The notes below the pieces were generated by a model. That model did not search any database and was not told the DNA's origin. It saw nothing but the letters and a program-made list of their open reading frames with translations. From NCBI GenBank assembly GCA_016707075.1, contig JADJII010000003.1, forward strand, positions 186,001-250,000: 64,000 bases of DNA. Direction: 5' to 3'. Numbering within the stretch: the stretch's first letter is position 1; every line of letters starts with the position of its first letter. The position numbers were made by a program, and so were the translations under genes. This DNA is from Egaibacter danicus (GTDB taxonomy: Bacteria; Pseudomonadota; Gammaproteobacteria; Burkholderiales; Burkholderiaceae_C). Shown here piece by piece: positions 23,973-32,191 of this stretch.

Positions 23973-24583
23973 TCACCCTTGAATTCCTCATCACTTCCCT
24001 GATCGTTGTGCTGATTCCCGGCACGGGGGTTGTTTTCACCGTCTCCACCGGCATCATTCAGGGGCGCCGGGCCAGCGTGTTTGCGGCCATCGGATGCACG
24101 GCGGGGATCGTGCCGCACCTGCTGGCCACGGTGCTCGGCCTGGCGGCGGTGTTGCACACCAGTGCCTTGGCGTTTCAGGTTCTCAAGTTCGCCGGTGTGG
24201 CGTATCTTTTCTACATTGCCTTTGCTACATGGCGTGACAAAGCGGCCTTTGTGGTGGACAGCACGTCTTCTGCCAGTTCAGCCGCCAGCCTGGTGACGAA
24301 AGCGTTTTTGCTGAACATCCTCAACCCTAAGCTGACTATCTTTTTCCTGGCTTTCCTGCCGCAGTTTGTCGCCCCGAATGCCGCTGCGCCGCTGGCGCAG
24401 TTGCTGCTGCTCAGTGGTGTTTTCATGGCCATGACTTTTGCAGTGTTTGTGGTTTATGGTTTTCTTGCTCACGCGTTCCGCAAGGCGGTGATCGAATCGC
24501 CGCGTGTTCAATCGTGGCTGCGTCGCGGGTTTGCAGCGGCTTTTGCGGGTCTGGGCGCCAACCTGGCGCTGTCAGAGAAATAA
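23969..24583 (+). CDS. LysE/RhtB-family amino acid exporter
   Basis: The 204-residue protein has about six membrane helices and the LysE-family opening LIPGTGVVFTVSTGIIQGRR, followed by NILNPKLTIFFLAFLPQFV, where the NPK motif is the family hallmark. It would export an amino acid or its derivative. It overlaps the DUF2277 gene by 4 bp. Repeat copy C begins 8 bp after its stop. Confidence 0.88.
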   Translation: MITLEFLITSLIVVLIPGTGVVFTVSTGIIQGRRASVFAAIGCTAGIVPHLLATVLGLAAVLHTSALAFQVLKFAGVAYLFYIAFATWRDKAAFVVDSTSSASSAASLVTKAFLLNILNPKLTIFFLAFLPQFVAPNAAAPLAQLLLLSGVFMAMTFAVFVVYGFLAHAFRKAVIESPRVQSWLRRGFAAAFAGLGANLALSEK

Positions 24584-24590
24584 CGCCAAA

Positions 24591-24655
24591 TTTGAGTGCC
24601 AAATTGGCCATTAGCCCCCGTGGAATATGCGTGACTAGCTACTGAATATGTAGCG
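24591..24655 (+). repeat. 65-bp dispersed repeat, copy C
   Basis: This copy starts TTTGAGTGCCAAATTGGCC and ends in GCTAC-TGAATAT-GTAGC, 8 bp after the stop of the LysE gene. The stem pair C-G here replaces T-A of copy A, a compensatory change. Confidence 0.85.
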
Positions 24656-24714
24656 TTTCAGGCGCTCTACACAGCGGGTTCTGCTCGCACCCGTTTGCCT
24701 TTAGCATCGGCATC

Positions 24715-25116
24715 ATGAACGATACCCTTCCGTATCAGCTGCTCGCCGATGCGGTGCTCGCGCTCCATGTGGCCATCGTGCTGTTTGTCGTTGCCGGCCT
24801 CGCGGTCGTCATTGCCGGCAACCTGCTTGCCTGGCGCTGGGTCAATGCAATGTGGTTCAGGCTGGCGCACCTGGGTGCCATTGCCATCGTCGTGGCGCAG
24901 TCATGGTTTGGAATCATCTGTCCGCTGACGACGCTGGAAATGTGGCTTCGCGCAAAGGCGCGAGCAGAGACCTATGGCGGCAGCTTTGTTGAGCACTGGT
25001 TGCAGCGCATCCTGTACTACGAGGCCCCCGCTTGGGTGTTCGCAGTCGTCTATACACTGTTTGGGCTGGCCGTTGCCGCAGCGTGGTGGTACTTTCCGCC
25101 ACGGTTCAGGCGTTAG
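24715..25116 (+). CDS. DUF2784-family membrane protein
   Basis: The 133-residue protein has three to four membrane helices and the DUF2784 segments LADAVLALHVAIVLFVVAGL, CPLTTLEMWLRAKA and FVEHWLQRILYYEAPAWVF. The order LAD..LHxxxV, CPLTxLE and YxxxFxxxWxxxxxYY matches the family. Function is unknown. It lies between repeat copy C and a GST gene. Confidence 0.85.
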   Translation: MNDTLPYQLLADAVLALHVAIVLFVVAGLAVVIAGNLLAWRWVNAMWFRLAHLGAIAIVVAQSWFGIICPLTTLEMWLRAKARAETYGGSFVEHWLQRILYYEAPAWVFAVVYTLFGLAVAAAWWYFPPRFRR

Positions 25117-25148
25117 CCCCATCCATTGATTCAAGGAGAAGCTTCATC

Positions 25149-25775
25149 ATGAACGATCTGGTGTTTTATACAAATCCGCAGTCACGCGGGCGCATAGCCC
25201 ACTGGATGATGGAAGAGACGGGTTTGCCTTATGAAACGGTTTGGCTCGAATTCGGGCCCGCCATGAAGAGCGGCGAATATCTCTCGGTGAATCCCATGGG
25301 CAAGGTTCCTGCCCTCAAGCACGGCAGCGTTGTCGTCACGGAAGCTGCTGCCATCTGCGCCTATCTCGCGGATCGCTTTCCGGAAAGCAACCTGATTCCT
25401 CCCGCAGGACATCCTGCCCGGGCGGCCTATTTCCGATGGATGTTTTTCGCGGCTGGCCCGGTGGAGCAAGCCGTGACCGCGAAGGCAATGGGCTGGCAGG
25501 TGCCCGAGGACAAGAGTGGTTTTGTCGGGTTTGGCAGCTATAACGCGGTGATCAATGCCGTTGAGACGGCGCTGTTGCCGGGCCCGTACATTTGTGGTGA
25601 GCAATTTACCGCTGCGGATGTGTACGTTGGCTCCCAGCTTGGCTGGGGCATGATGTTCGGTACCATCGAAAAACGTCCCGTCTTTGAAGCCTATGTTGCG
25701 CGGCTGTATGCACGTCCCGCCGCCCAGCAATGCAATCGATTGAACGAAGATTATTTAAAAAGTCGCAAGCCCTGA
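25149..25775 (+). CDS. Glutathione S-transferase family protein
   Basis: The 208-residue protein has an N-terminal thioredoxin-like domain (LVFYTNPQSRGRIAHWMMEETGLPYETVWLEF, then NPMGKVPALKHGSVVVTEAAAICAYLADRFPE) and a helical C-terminal domain (FTAADVYVGSQLGWGMMFG). The catalytic-position residues in NPQSRGR suggest a serine- or arginine-type bacterial GST. AAGGAG lies before the ATG at 25149, which rules out the longer in-frame start. Substrate is unknown. Confidence 0.88.
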   Translation: MNDLVFYTNPQSRGRIAHWMMEETGLPYETVWLEFGPAMKSGEYLSVNPMGKVPALKHGSVVVTEAAAICAYLADRFPESNLIPPAGHPARAAYFRWMFFAAGPVEQAVTAKAMGWQVPEDKSGFVGFGSYNAVINAVETALLPGPYICGEQFTAADVYVGSQLGWGMMFGTIEKRPVFEAYVARLYARPAAQQCNRLNEDYLKSRKP

Positions 25776-25870
25776 CATGGCAGTGGCTTTGCTGCGTCGC
25801 CGTTTCAGGTTCTATCCAGTTTGGCGGGTTCTCAATTTCTTTCTACAGCTTTTCAATGCTGTCTATATAT

Positions 25871-26212
25871 ATGGCCATTCCTCATCTACGCTCAGGACAG
25901 ACAGTCAATATCCAGCCTCTCGGCAGTCGGCTGCTGACTGAGAAGACGGTAGCTTTGTTCAAGTCGGACGAACTTGAAGTCATTCGCCTGGTGCTGCTTA
26001 CTGGCAAATCCCTGCCACCGCACAGCGTGCCGGGAGAAATCACAATCCAGTGCATTGAAGGAAGGATAGATGTGCCAGTCGAGGGGGCAAGTCACGTGCT
26101 GGGCACCGGACAAATGCTGTTTTTGTCAGCCAATGTGGTGCATGGCGTCATGGCGCTGGAAGACTCATCGGCTTTGGTAACCATCGTTTTGTCTCCGCGC
26201 AAAGCCCTATGA
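25871..26212 (+). CDS. Cupin-domain protein
   Basis: The 113-residue protein from MAIPHLRSGQTVNIQPLG is a single small cupin barrel: LLTGKSLPPHSVPGEITIQCIEGRIDVPV carries the PHxxPGE.t motif 1 region and GQMLFLSANVVHGVMALEDSSALV motif 2 with its histidine. The sequence PPHSVPGEITI.cieG is typical of AraC-less cupins of unknown function. An alternative start at 25856 (MLSIYMAIP) is possible. It overlaps the next gene by 4 bp. Confidence 0.75.
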   Translation: MAIPHLRSGQTVNIQPLGSRLLTEKTVALFKSDELEVIRLVLLTGKSLPPHSVPGEITIQCIEGRIDVPVEGASHVLGTGQMLFLSANVVHGVMALEDSSALVTIVLSPRKAL

Positions 26213-26637
26213 TGACAATCATGGCTACTTCATCCAGGCGCGCATCTCCTGCAGCCAAGAGGGCAGCAGCTCCCCCAAAGGGCAAGACGTCTTCCAAGTC
26301 GTCTGCCGCAAAACCGTTCATCCGCTTCTATCACGCCGAGGCGCTTCGCACGAAGACGCTTTCGCTCCTGACCACGATCGAGGATGCGCAGGATCCCACC
26401 CGGCACCGCGACGCCCTTTCGAATCTCGTCATGGAGTTGACGAACAGTGGCATGGACTACTACTTCATGAGGTCACTCAAGCTCGCCAAGCCGGGTTTTA
26501 TCGTGGAGCAATCGGCAAACCTCGGATTGGCGGGCGTACAGCAGGTCATGGGGTCGGTTGTGCGCCAGATCATCGGCCGCATGGACGGCCCACAGCTACT
26601 TTCCGTGGCTGGCTCCATCCGCCAGCTCATGCTTTGA
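26209..26637 (+). CDS. Hypothetical protein with a basic, alanine-rich N-terminus
   Basis: The 142-residue product has a roughly 35-residue Lys/Ala/Ser/Pro-rich lead (ASPAAKRAAAPPKGKTSSKS), as in DNA- or granule-associated proteins, followed by a helical domain (LSLLTTIEDAQDPTRHRDALSNLVMELTNSGMDYYFMRSLKLAKPGFIVEQSANLGLAGVQQVMGS). I do not recognise the domain. The start overlaps the cupin stop (ATGA). A binding role at polyhydroxyalkanoate granules or DNA would fit the basic tract but is not shown. Confidence 0.6.
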   Translation: MMTIMATSSRRASPAAKRAAAPPKGKTSSKSSAAKPFIRFYHAEALRTKTLSLLTTIEDAQDPTRHRDALSNLVMELTNSGMDYYFMRSLKLAKPGFIVEQSANLGLAGVQQVMGSVVRQIIGRMDGPQLLSVAGSIRQLML

Positions 26638-26643
26638 GTCACA

Positions 26644-27129
26644 ATGCAACCGAGCCACTTTATGAACGCAGAAGAAACCCTGTCCCCGGAAGAGCACGCG
26701 AAGCTTGAAATCACGCTTCCTACCGCGCTGGAGCTGTGCCGTCTCGGGTTGGCCACGATGATTGACATCCGGCAATCCTTCGAGATTGAGATGAAGGGCG
26801 CAATCCCTGACACCATGCACATCCCGATGTTCGAAGTCAAACTGATGCTCGGCCACACGCTGACCGAGGACGAGCAGGACATTCTGGATGCGGGCCAGCC
26901 CAAGGATATCGACGCCAAAACCTTCTTCACGATGATCAACCAGCTGCACCACGCGCGTGATCACCTGTTGCTGTGCATTTGCAACAGCGGTCGGCGCAGC
27001 CTGACTGCCGCGGCGTTGTTACGCTCGCTCGGTTATCCCAAGGCGCTTTCGGTGGCGGGGGGCTTCCAGGCCTGGAAGAAGTTGCAGTCCGCCGCTGCCT
27101 CCCCGGTTACCCCGACATCAGCCAACTGA
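26644..27129 (+). CDS. Rhodanese-domain protein
   Basis: The 161-residue protein has a rhodanese fold: a DIRQSFEIEMKGAIPDTMHIPM entry and the active-site loop CNSGRRS (C113) in LLLCICNSGRRSLTAAALLRSLGYPKALSVAGGFQAWKK. The six-residue CxxGxRS loop is the active-site form, so it is probably a sulfurtransferase. The insert between residues 65 and 100 is longer than in minimal rhodaneses. It follows the preceding hypothetical gene by 6 bp. Confidence 0.85.
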   Translation: MQPSHFMNAEETLSPEEHAKLEITLPTALELCRLGLATMIDIRQSFEIEMKGAIPDTMHIPMFEVKLMLGHTLTEDEQDILDAGQPKDIDAKTFFTMINQLHHARDHLLLCICNSGRRSLTAAALLRSLGYPKALSVAGGFQAWKKLQSAAASPVTPTSAN

Positions 27130-27171
27130 ATGTGATAGCCCGCTAGCGGCATCGTCTCTGGAACGCTTTCC

Positions 27172-27798
27172 ATGCTTGAAGTCTCCTGGTTCCTGTTCAT
27201 CGTGGCCTCGCTGGTGTTGATCATCACGCCGGGGCAGGACATGATTTTGGTGATGTCGCGCTCGGTGGCGCAGGGCGCCGCTGCGGGGGTGGTCACCGCT
27301 GCCGGCGTGAGTGTGGGGCTGGTGGGGCACACCCTTCTGGCCACGCTGGGCCTGGGTGCGGTGCTGCGCACATCCGAGTGGCTGTTTTTGGCGCTCAAGC
27401 TGGTGGGGGCGGCGTATCTGATTTACCTGGGCGTTGGCTTGCTGCGCACCAAAAACACCGGGCTGGTGGTTCAGTCCGCTTCCCACCGGTCACTTGGGCG
27501 GCTGTTCTTTGACGGGGCGCTGTCCAACGTGTCCAACCCCAAGATTGCGGTGTTTTACTTTGCTTTCCTGCCGCAGTTTGTGTTGCCGGGTGCATCGCAT
27601 CCCACGCTGGCTGTGTTCGCACTTGGCCTGGTATTTGCCGCGCTCACCTTTTTGGTGAAGGGGCCGGTTGGGTTCTTTGCAGGCCTGTTGTCGGGCTGGC
27701 TTCGCTCCCGGCCGGCGGTGCTGGCCTGGCTGTATCGCTCCAGCGGCGCCATTCTGGTTTTGCTGGGGCTCAAGCTGGCATTCGAGCGCAGGGGTTAG
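27172..27798 (+). CDS. LysE/RhtB-family exporter, second copy
   Basis: The 208-residue protein has about six membrane helices, the LysE opening IITPGQDMILVMSRSVAQG, and the NVSNPKIAVFYFAFLPQFV hallmark. It belongs to the same family as the protein at 23969 but is clearly diverged, so it is not a recent duplication. It is expected to export an amino acid or homoserine lactone-like compound; the substrate is unknown. Confidence 0.88.
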   Translation: MLEVSWFLFIVASLVLIITPGQDMILVMSRSVAQGAAAGVVTAAGVSVGLVGHTLLATLGLGAVLRTSEWLFLALKLVGAAYLIYLGVGLLRTKNTGLVVQSASHRSLGRLFFDGALSNVSNPKIAVFYFAFLPQFVLPGASHPTLAVFALGLVFAALTFLVKGPVGFFAGLLSGWLRSRPAVLAWLYRSSGAILVLLGLKLAFERRG

Positions 27799-27899
27799 CC
27801 AGTTCACCGAACAGCACTGACGCGTCATCAATTGGGGGTTGTTCGTACCATAATCCCAAATAGTCCGAGCACGGGATTGTTTACTTCCTGGGGGATGCC

Positions 27900-28808
27900 A
27901 TGCGCTTACCGTTACTGTTTGCCTGCTCCGTGATCGCAGCCCTCAGCTTTGCGGGTTCCTCTCGGGCAGAGACGTTGGGACAGAAGCCTTCTTACATCTG
28001 GGGCGGCATCAGCGCTGTGCCAAATGAACAAGCCATCACCCGGACCATTTGGGCACCCGGTCTTGATGATGGCCACGTTCCTCAGGGGCTGACCTACCTT
28101 GCAGATACGGTTCTGGTTGCCGGATACAACAGCGCAGACGCCAAAGTCGACAAAGGCCCGTGCAGGGTCTTCAGCGTGTCGACAAAAGATGGCAAGCAAA
28201 CCGGCTACTTTGACATGCCGGAAGACTGCGGGCACGCAGGCGGGCTGGCCATGGTGGGCGGCGGCATGCTGGTGGTGGCGGACACCCGCACGCTGTACAA
28301 GATTGATCTCCGACGGGCGCTGGAGTCCAGGAGCACGAAAGACGCACTGGTTTCGGTCGTGAAGCTGGGCGGCGCGTTGAAGGGCTCATTTGTCGATTTC
28401 GATGGCACGGATTTATGGGTTGGGTCTTCTGAAAAAGACGGTACGAAAGCAAAGGCACATCGGCTGAGCCTCGGTATTTTTGATCAGTTCAACGGAAAAC
28501 CCGCGATCACAGAAGATCAGGCGCTTTCTGTGATTCCGATTCCAACGGAGGCCAATGGCATGGCATTTGATGCCGGTGGCGCACTGTGGTTGGCCAGCAG
28601 CAACAGCAAATATGGCGCTTTGTATCGACTGAATTCAAAGACTGGAGAGATCCAGTCCCGATTTGACATGGTCATTGGTATCGAAGACCTGGGCTTCGAC
28701 GCGGATGGCAAACTTTGGGCTGTGTCGGAAGCCGGCACGCGCCGTTGGGCGAAGTGGTCCAAGACCTACCCGGTTGTTTTCCAGATCGACGTTTCAGCAC
28801 TCAAGTAG
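27900..28808 (+). CDS. Exported beta-propeller-like protein (SMP-30/gluconolactonase-like)
   Basis: The 302-residue protein has a signal peptide (MRLPLLFACSVIAALSFAGSSRA, cut after SRA) and repeated blade-like segments: GLTYLADTVLVAGYNSADA, GGLAMVGGGMLVVADTRTLYKID, FDGTDLWVGSSEK, ANGMAFDAGGALWLASSNSKYGALYRL and IEDLGFDADGKLWAVSEAGTRRW. This repeating pattern fits a six-bladed propeller of the SMP-30/NHL type in the periplasm. No catalytic assignment is possible. Repeat copy D starts 12 bp after the stop. Confidence 0.65.
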   Translation: MRLPLLFACSVIAALSFAGSSRAETLGQKPSYIWGGISAVPNEQAITRTIWAPGLDDGHVPQGLTYLADTVLVAGYNSADAKVDKGPCRVFSVSTKDGKQTGYFDMPEDCGHAGGLAMVGGGMLVVADTRTLYKIDLRRALESRSTKDALVSVVKLGGALKGSFVDFDGTDLWVGSSEKDGTKAKAHRLSLGIFDQFNGKPAITEDQALSVIPIPTEANGMAFDAGGALWLASSNSKYGALYRLNSKTGEIQSRFDMVIGIEDLGFDADGKLWAVSEAGTRRWAKWSKTYPVVFQIDVSALK

Positions 28809-28819
28809 GTATTTCGTCT

Positions 28820-28886
28820 TTTTTTAGGTGCCAAATTGGCCTCCAACCCTCGTGGAATATGCGTGAGTAGCTATCAAATTTGTAGT
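28820..28886 (+). repeat. 65-bp dispersed repeat, copy D
   Basis: This copy starts TTTTTTAGGTGCCAAATTGG and ends in GCTAT-CAAATTT-GTAGT, with wobble pairs in the stem. It lies 12 bp after the stop of the propeller gene, in the same orientation as copies A to C. Confidence 0.85.
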
Positions 28887-28948
28887 GACTCAGCTGATCA
28901 CTGGCGGCCTGGGTATGTTGCGGAAAGCAACTCGGAGAAGGAGAAATC

Positions 28949-29332
28949 ATGAATCAAGCCAGAGTCATACTTGTTGCCGCCTTCGTATTTGCAACGCCGG
29001 TCATCGCTCAATCCGAGAACCCGTACAACGGCAAATGGACCGTGTCGTTCGACGGGAAGAAGTCCGCCGATCTCGACGGATCCGTTGTCATCAAGGACAA
29101 CGGTGGAACCTGGGACATCGTTGCTCAAAGCCGCAAAAATCCCTGTGTTGGCAGGCCGCACGCCATAACCGTCCAGAAAGCAAGCGCGGAAGAACTGGTC
29201 TTCACGGTGAATCGTGCGCAGACACTGGTGGGCTGCAAGGACTCCACGTACACGTTCAAAAAAGTGGACGACAAGATGATGAAGGGCGATGTGGTTGACG
29301 GTCGGGAAATGTCATTGATTCGAAGCCAGTGA
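28949..29332 (+). CDS. Small exported protein, function unknown
   Basis: The 127-residue protein has a signal peptide ending ATPVIAQ (cut at about residue 21) and a mature beta-rich domain (NPYNGKWTVSFDGKKSADLDGSVVIKDNGGTWDI) with two cysteines (NPCVG and VGCKDSTY) that could form a disulfide. A strong AAGGAGA ribosome site precedes the ATG. The wording resembles small periplasmic lipocalin-like or DUF-type domains that assess background compounds, but I cannot name a family. Confidence 0.65.
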   Translation: MNQARVILVAAFVFATPVIAQSENPYNGKWTVSFDGKKSADLDGSVVIKDNGGTWDIVAQSRKNPCVGRPHAITVQKASAEELVFTVNRAQTLVGCKDSTYTFKKVDDKMMKGDVVDGREMSLIRSQ

Positions 29333-29343
29333 CTCCTTTTGCG

Positions 29344-29469
29344 CTCCAAAGCAGCGTGTATGCGCGCATCGCGGCGTTCAAGAAGCACATCGGGTTTTCT
29401 CTAGTCATCCAGGGCGATGCAGAACTTGCGGCTGCGGTGGCGCCTTATGCGGAGAAATGGGCAATCTGA
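29344..29469 (+). pseudogene. Possible 3' fragment of a DUF1801 gene
   Basis: In frame from 29344 to the TGA at 29467 the translation reads SVYARIAAFKKHIGFSLV then GDAELAAAVAPYAEKWAI. The segment RIAAFKKHIGF resembles the central DUF1801 motif, but there is no start codon or upstream part. It looks like a gene scrap between the small exported protein and the GGDEF gene. The similarity is short and judged by eye. Confidence 0.35.
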
Positions 29470-29532
29470 GGGTGAAGCAGAATCTCGCAAATGCGTCCGC
29501 GAAAGGCCGCACGAGGCGTCTGCATGACTGCC

Positions 29533-32052
29533 TCAGCGCTGTTTCACATACCGCGCAAACTCGTCAGCCGGCATGGGCTGAGAAAAATGGAAACCCTGCG
29601 CTTCGTCGCACTGGAAGTCGTTGAGCATTTGCAGCGCTGAAGCTGTTTCAACACCTTCGGCGATGGTTTTGAGACTCAGGCTGTGGGCCATCTGGATGAT
29701 GGCGCGCACGATGGCTGCGTCATCCGGGTCGCTCGCCAGGTCACGCACGAATGACTGGTCAATCTTGAGTTTGTCGATGTCAAACCGCTTGAGGTACGAC
29801 AAGCTGGAATAGCCGGTGCCAAAGTCGTCGATCGACAGCGTCACGCCCAGCCGCTTGAGGCTCTGCAGCGTGGATAGCACGCCTTCAACATGCTGCATCA
29901 GGATGGACTCGGTCAGTTCCAGCTCCAGCAGGCCAGGGTTCAGGCCTGACTCCTGCAGTGCGTGGCTCACAACCTGAGCGACATCACCGCGTTTGAACTG
30001 GGCTGCAGAAAGGTTGACTGCGATGGACAGCGGCGGCAGCCCGGCGCGTTGCCAGGCCACAGCCTGGCGGCAGGCCTCGCCCATAACCCATTCGCCGATC
30101 TGCACGATCAACCCGCTTTCTTCGGCAACGGGAATGAAACGCGCTGGCGACACCATGCCCATATCCGGGTGGTTCCAGCGAATGAGAGCCTCTGCACCGA
30201 TGATGGTACCGGTGATCAGATCCAACTGAGGCTGGTAATGAAGAACGAATTCCTCGCGCTCAATGGCGCGGCGCAGGCCGTTCTGCATCACCATTCGTTC
30301 AACCGCCTCCACGTTCATGGATTCGTCAAAAAACCGGAAGGTGTTGCGCCCGGCCTCTTTTGCCCGGTACATGGCGGTGTCGGCTTTCTGCAGCAGGCTC
30401 TCAAAATCGGCCCCGTCCTGTGGGAACAGCGTGACGCCGATGGAAGCGGAACTGGACAGCTCGTTGCCGTCGGCGTGGAAAGGCTCTTGCAGCCGCTGCT
30501 GAAGCTTGGTCAGAATGGGTGGGATGACATCGGTATCAGGAAGATCACAAAGCAAAATAAGGAATTCATCGCCACCCTGGCGGCAGATCGTGTCGGTCTC
30601 ACGCACGCAGGCGGACAACCGGCTGGCGACTTCCTTGAGCAGCATGTCGCCTGCAGCGTGCCCCAACGAATCGTTGATGTTCTTGAAGTTATCCAGATCC
30701 AGGTACAGCAGCGCCATGCGGTTCAAAGTCCGGTCGGCGTGCGCGGCCGCCTGATTGAATCGGTCCTGCATCAGGAGACGGTTGGGCAGACCGGTCAGTG
30801 AGTCGTGGTAAGCCAGAAACTCGATTCTTTGCTCTGCCGCCTTGCGTTCGGTAATTTCGGCCACGACTGTCTGGTAGCCATAGACCCTGTTGGCGGCGTC
30901 ACGCAGGGGGGCGAAGGTCAGACTCACGTCGATGGGGGTTCCGTCCCGCCGCTGCCGCACGACTTCAACCTGGGCAACCAGCTCGCCGCTGAGGGCGCGT
31001 CGCCGCAGCTCTTCTGCTTCGGCCAATTGCCCGGGAGGGACCGTCTGCAAGGGGTGTCCGATGATCTCGCTGGCTTTCCAGCCGAACATGCGTTCTGCCG
31101 CCAGGTTCCAGCTGGTCACGTTGTTGCCCATGTCTCTGGCATAAATGGCAAGAGGCGAGCTCTGGAACATGGTCTCAAGTTGCTGGCGAGCCTTTTCCAG
31201 TTCGGCTGTCCGTTCAATGACCCGGTTCTCCAGTTCACGGTGAGCGATGTCCAGCGCTTCCTGCGCCGCTTTTTTGTCTGAAATATCTTCCGTGATCCAG
31301 ATGGTGCTGCGGCTGCCATCCGATGTTGTTAGCGCCTTGGCCATATGGCGGCACCAGATCAATGTGCCATCCTTGCGGGCGTTTTGCCACTCGATATCGA
31401 CCAGTTCTCCGTCAGCCAGTTTCTTGCCGATGGCCTTGCCAAACGCCAGGTAGTCCTCAAAATCCCTGAAGAACACGTCGGCCTTTTGTCCTGTCAGCAT
31501 TCCGGCTGGCCAACCCAGAAGCACCTCGACGCGCGGGTTGCAATGCACGATCAGGCCGTCGCTGGTGAACATGATGCCCAGCGACGCGTTTTCCAGAATG
31601 GCCCGTTGCTTGATGAGCAGGTCCTGCATTTCAGCCTGGACGCGTTTACGCTCGCCAATGTCCTCGGCTATCCATATGGTGCCTTCAGCGGTGTTCTCAG
31701 GGTTAATGGCTTTGGCACGCATATGGCAATACACGGTGCTGCCGTCTTTGCGCCGCATGGGTATTTCCTGATCCAGCTGTTCCCCCCGGGCGAGAATCGG
31801 GCCGGCCAGGCGGCCTATCTCCGCATAGTCTGCTTCCGACAGGTAGAACACCGATCCGGGCTGGCCGACCAGCTCTCCGTGGGGCCAGCCATATATTTCA
31901 GAAAACTTGGGATTGCAGTGCTGTACTAGCCGGTCACGCGTGAACAGGATACCAACCGACGCATTCTCCAGAATGGCCTGGTACTCCAGCAACGTTTGCT
32001 GTGGTGAAGCGGCAGAAATAGGGCCGGCGGGTGAATTGATCAGGTCCGTCAT
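29533..32052 (-). CDS. Triple-PAS GGDEF-EAL cyclic-di-GMP protein
   Basis: The 839-residue protein (from the ATG at 32052) has three PAS domains (about residues 20-140, 145-265 and 290-410, each opening with a QAILENASVGI- or QLETMFQSSPLAI-type line), then a GGDEF domain with RQGGDEFLILL, and an EAL domain with GAEALIRW and DDFGTGYSSLSYL. GGDEF and EAL motifs are both intact, so the protein may make and degrade cyclic-di-GMP. No membrane helix is seen, so it is cytoplasmic. An in-frame start 16 codons upstream is possible but has no better ribosome site. Confidence 0.92.
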   Translation of the reverse strand: MTDLINSPAGPISAASPQQTLLEYQAILENASVGILFTRDRLVQHCNPKFSEIYGWPHGELVGQPGSVFYLSEADYAEIGRLAGPILARGEQLDQEIPMRRKDGSTVYCHMRAKAINPENTAEGTIWIAEDIGERKRVQAEMQDLLIKQRAILENASLGIMFTSDGLIVHCNPRVEVLLGWPAGMLTGQKADVFFRDFEDYLAFGKAIGKKLADGELVDIEWQNARKDGTLIWCRHMAKALTTSDGSRSTIWITEDISDKKAAQEALDIAHRELENRVIERTAELEKARQQLETMFQSSPLAIYARDMGNNVTSWNLAAERMFGWKASEIIGHPLQTVPPGQLAEAEELRRRALSGELVAQVEVVRQRRDGTPIDVSLTFAPLRDAANRVYGYQTVVAEITERKAAEQRIEFLAYHDSLTGLPNRLLMQDRFNQAAAHADRTLNRMALLYLDLDNFKNINDSLGHAAGDMLLKEVASRLSACVRETDTICRQGGDEFLILLCDLPDTDVIPPILTKLQQRLQEPFHADGNELSSSASIGVTLFPQDGADFESLLQKADTAMYRAKEAGRNTFRFFDESMNVEAVERMVMQNGLRRAIEREEFVLHYQPQLDLITGTIIGAEALIRWNHPDMGMVSPARFIPVAEESGLIVQIGEWVMGEACRQAVAWQRAGLPPLSIAVNLSAAQFKRGDVAQVVSHALQESGLNPGLLELELTESILMQHVEGVLSTLQSLKRLGVTLSIDDFGTGYSSLSYLKRFDIDKLKIDQSFVRDLASDPDDAAIVRAIIQMAHSLSLKTIAEGVETASALQMLNDFQCDEAQGFHFSQPMPADEFARYVKQR

Positions 32053-32191
32053 GGGGGTCCAACGTTGTCTTCCTCCCCGCCTGCAGGGTTCACCCAGCAA
32101 CTAACTGCAGAAATCTTGGGGCATTTTTGTGCCGATTCTAGGCCCGGTCTGGCCTGCCTGCCTCTGAATTTGGGGGGTATTTGCCGGGTTC

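Noticed and set aside
25107..25125. GGCGTTAGCCCC at the end of the DUF2784 gene as another attC end
   Set aside because: GTTAGCC resembles a core site, but no complementary inner arms or R'' box lie within 150 bp upstream. It is probably just coding sequence and stop.
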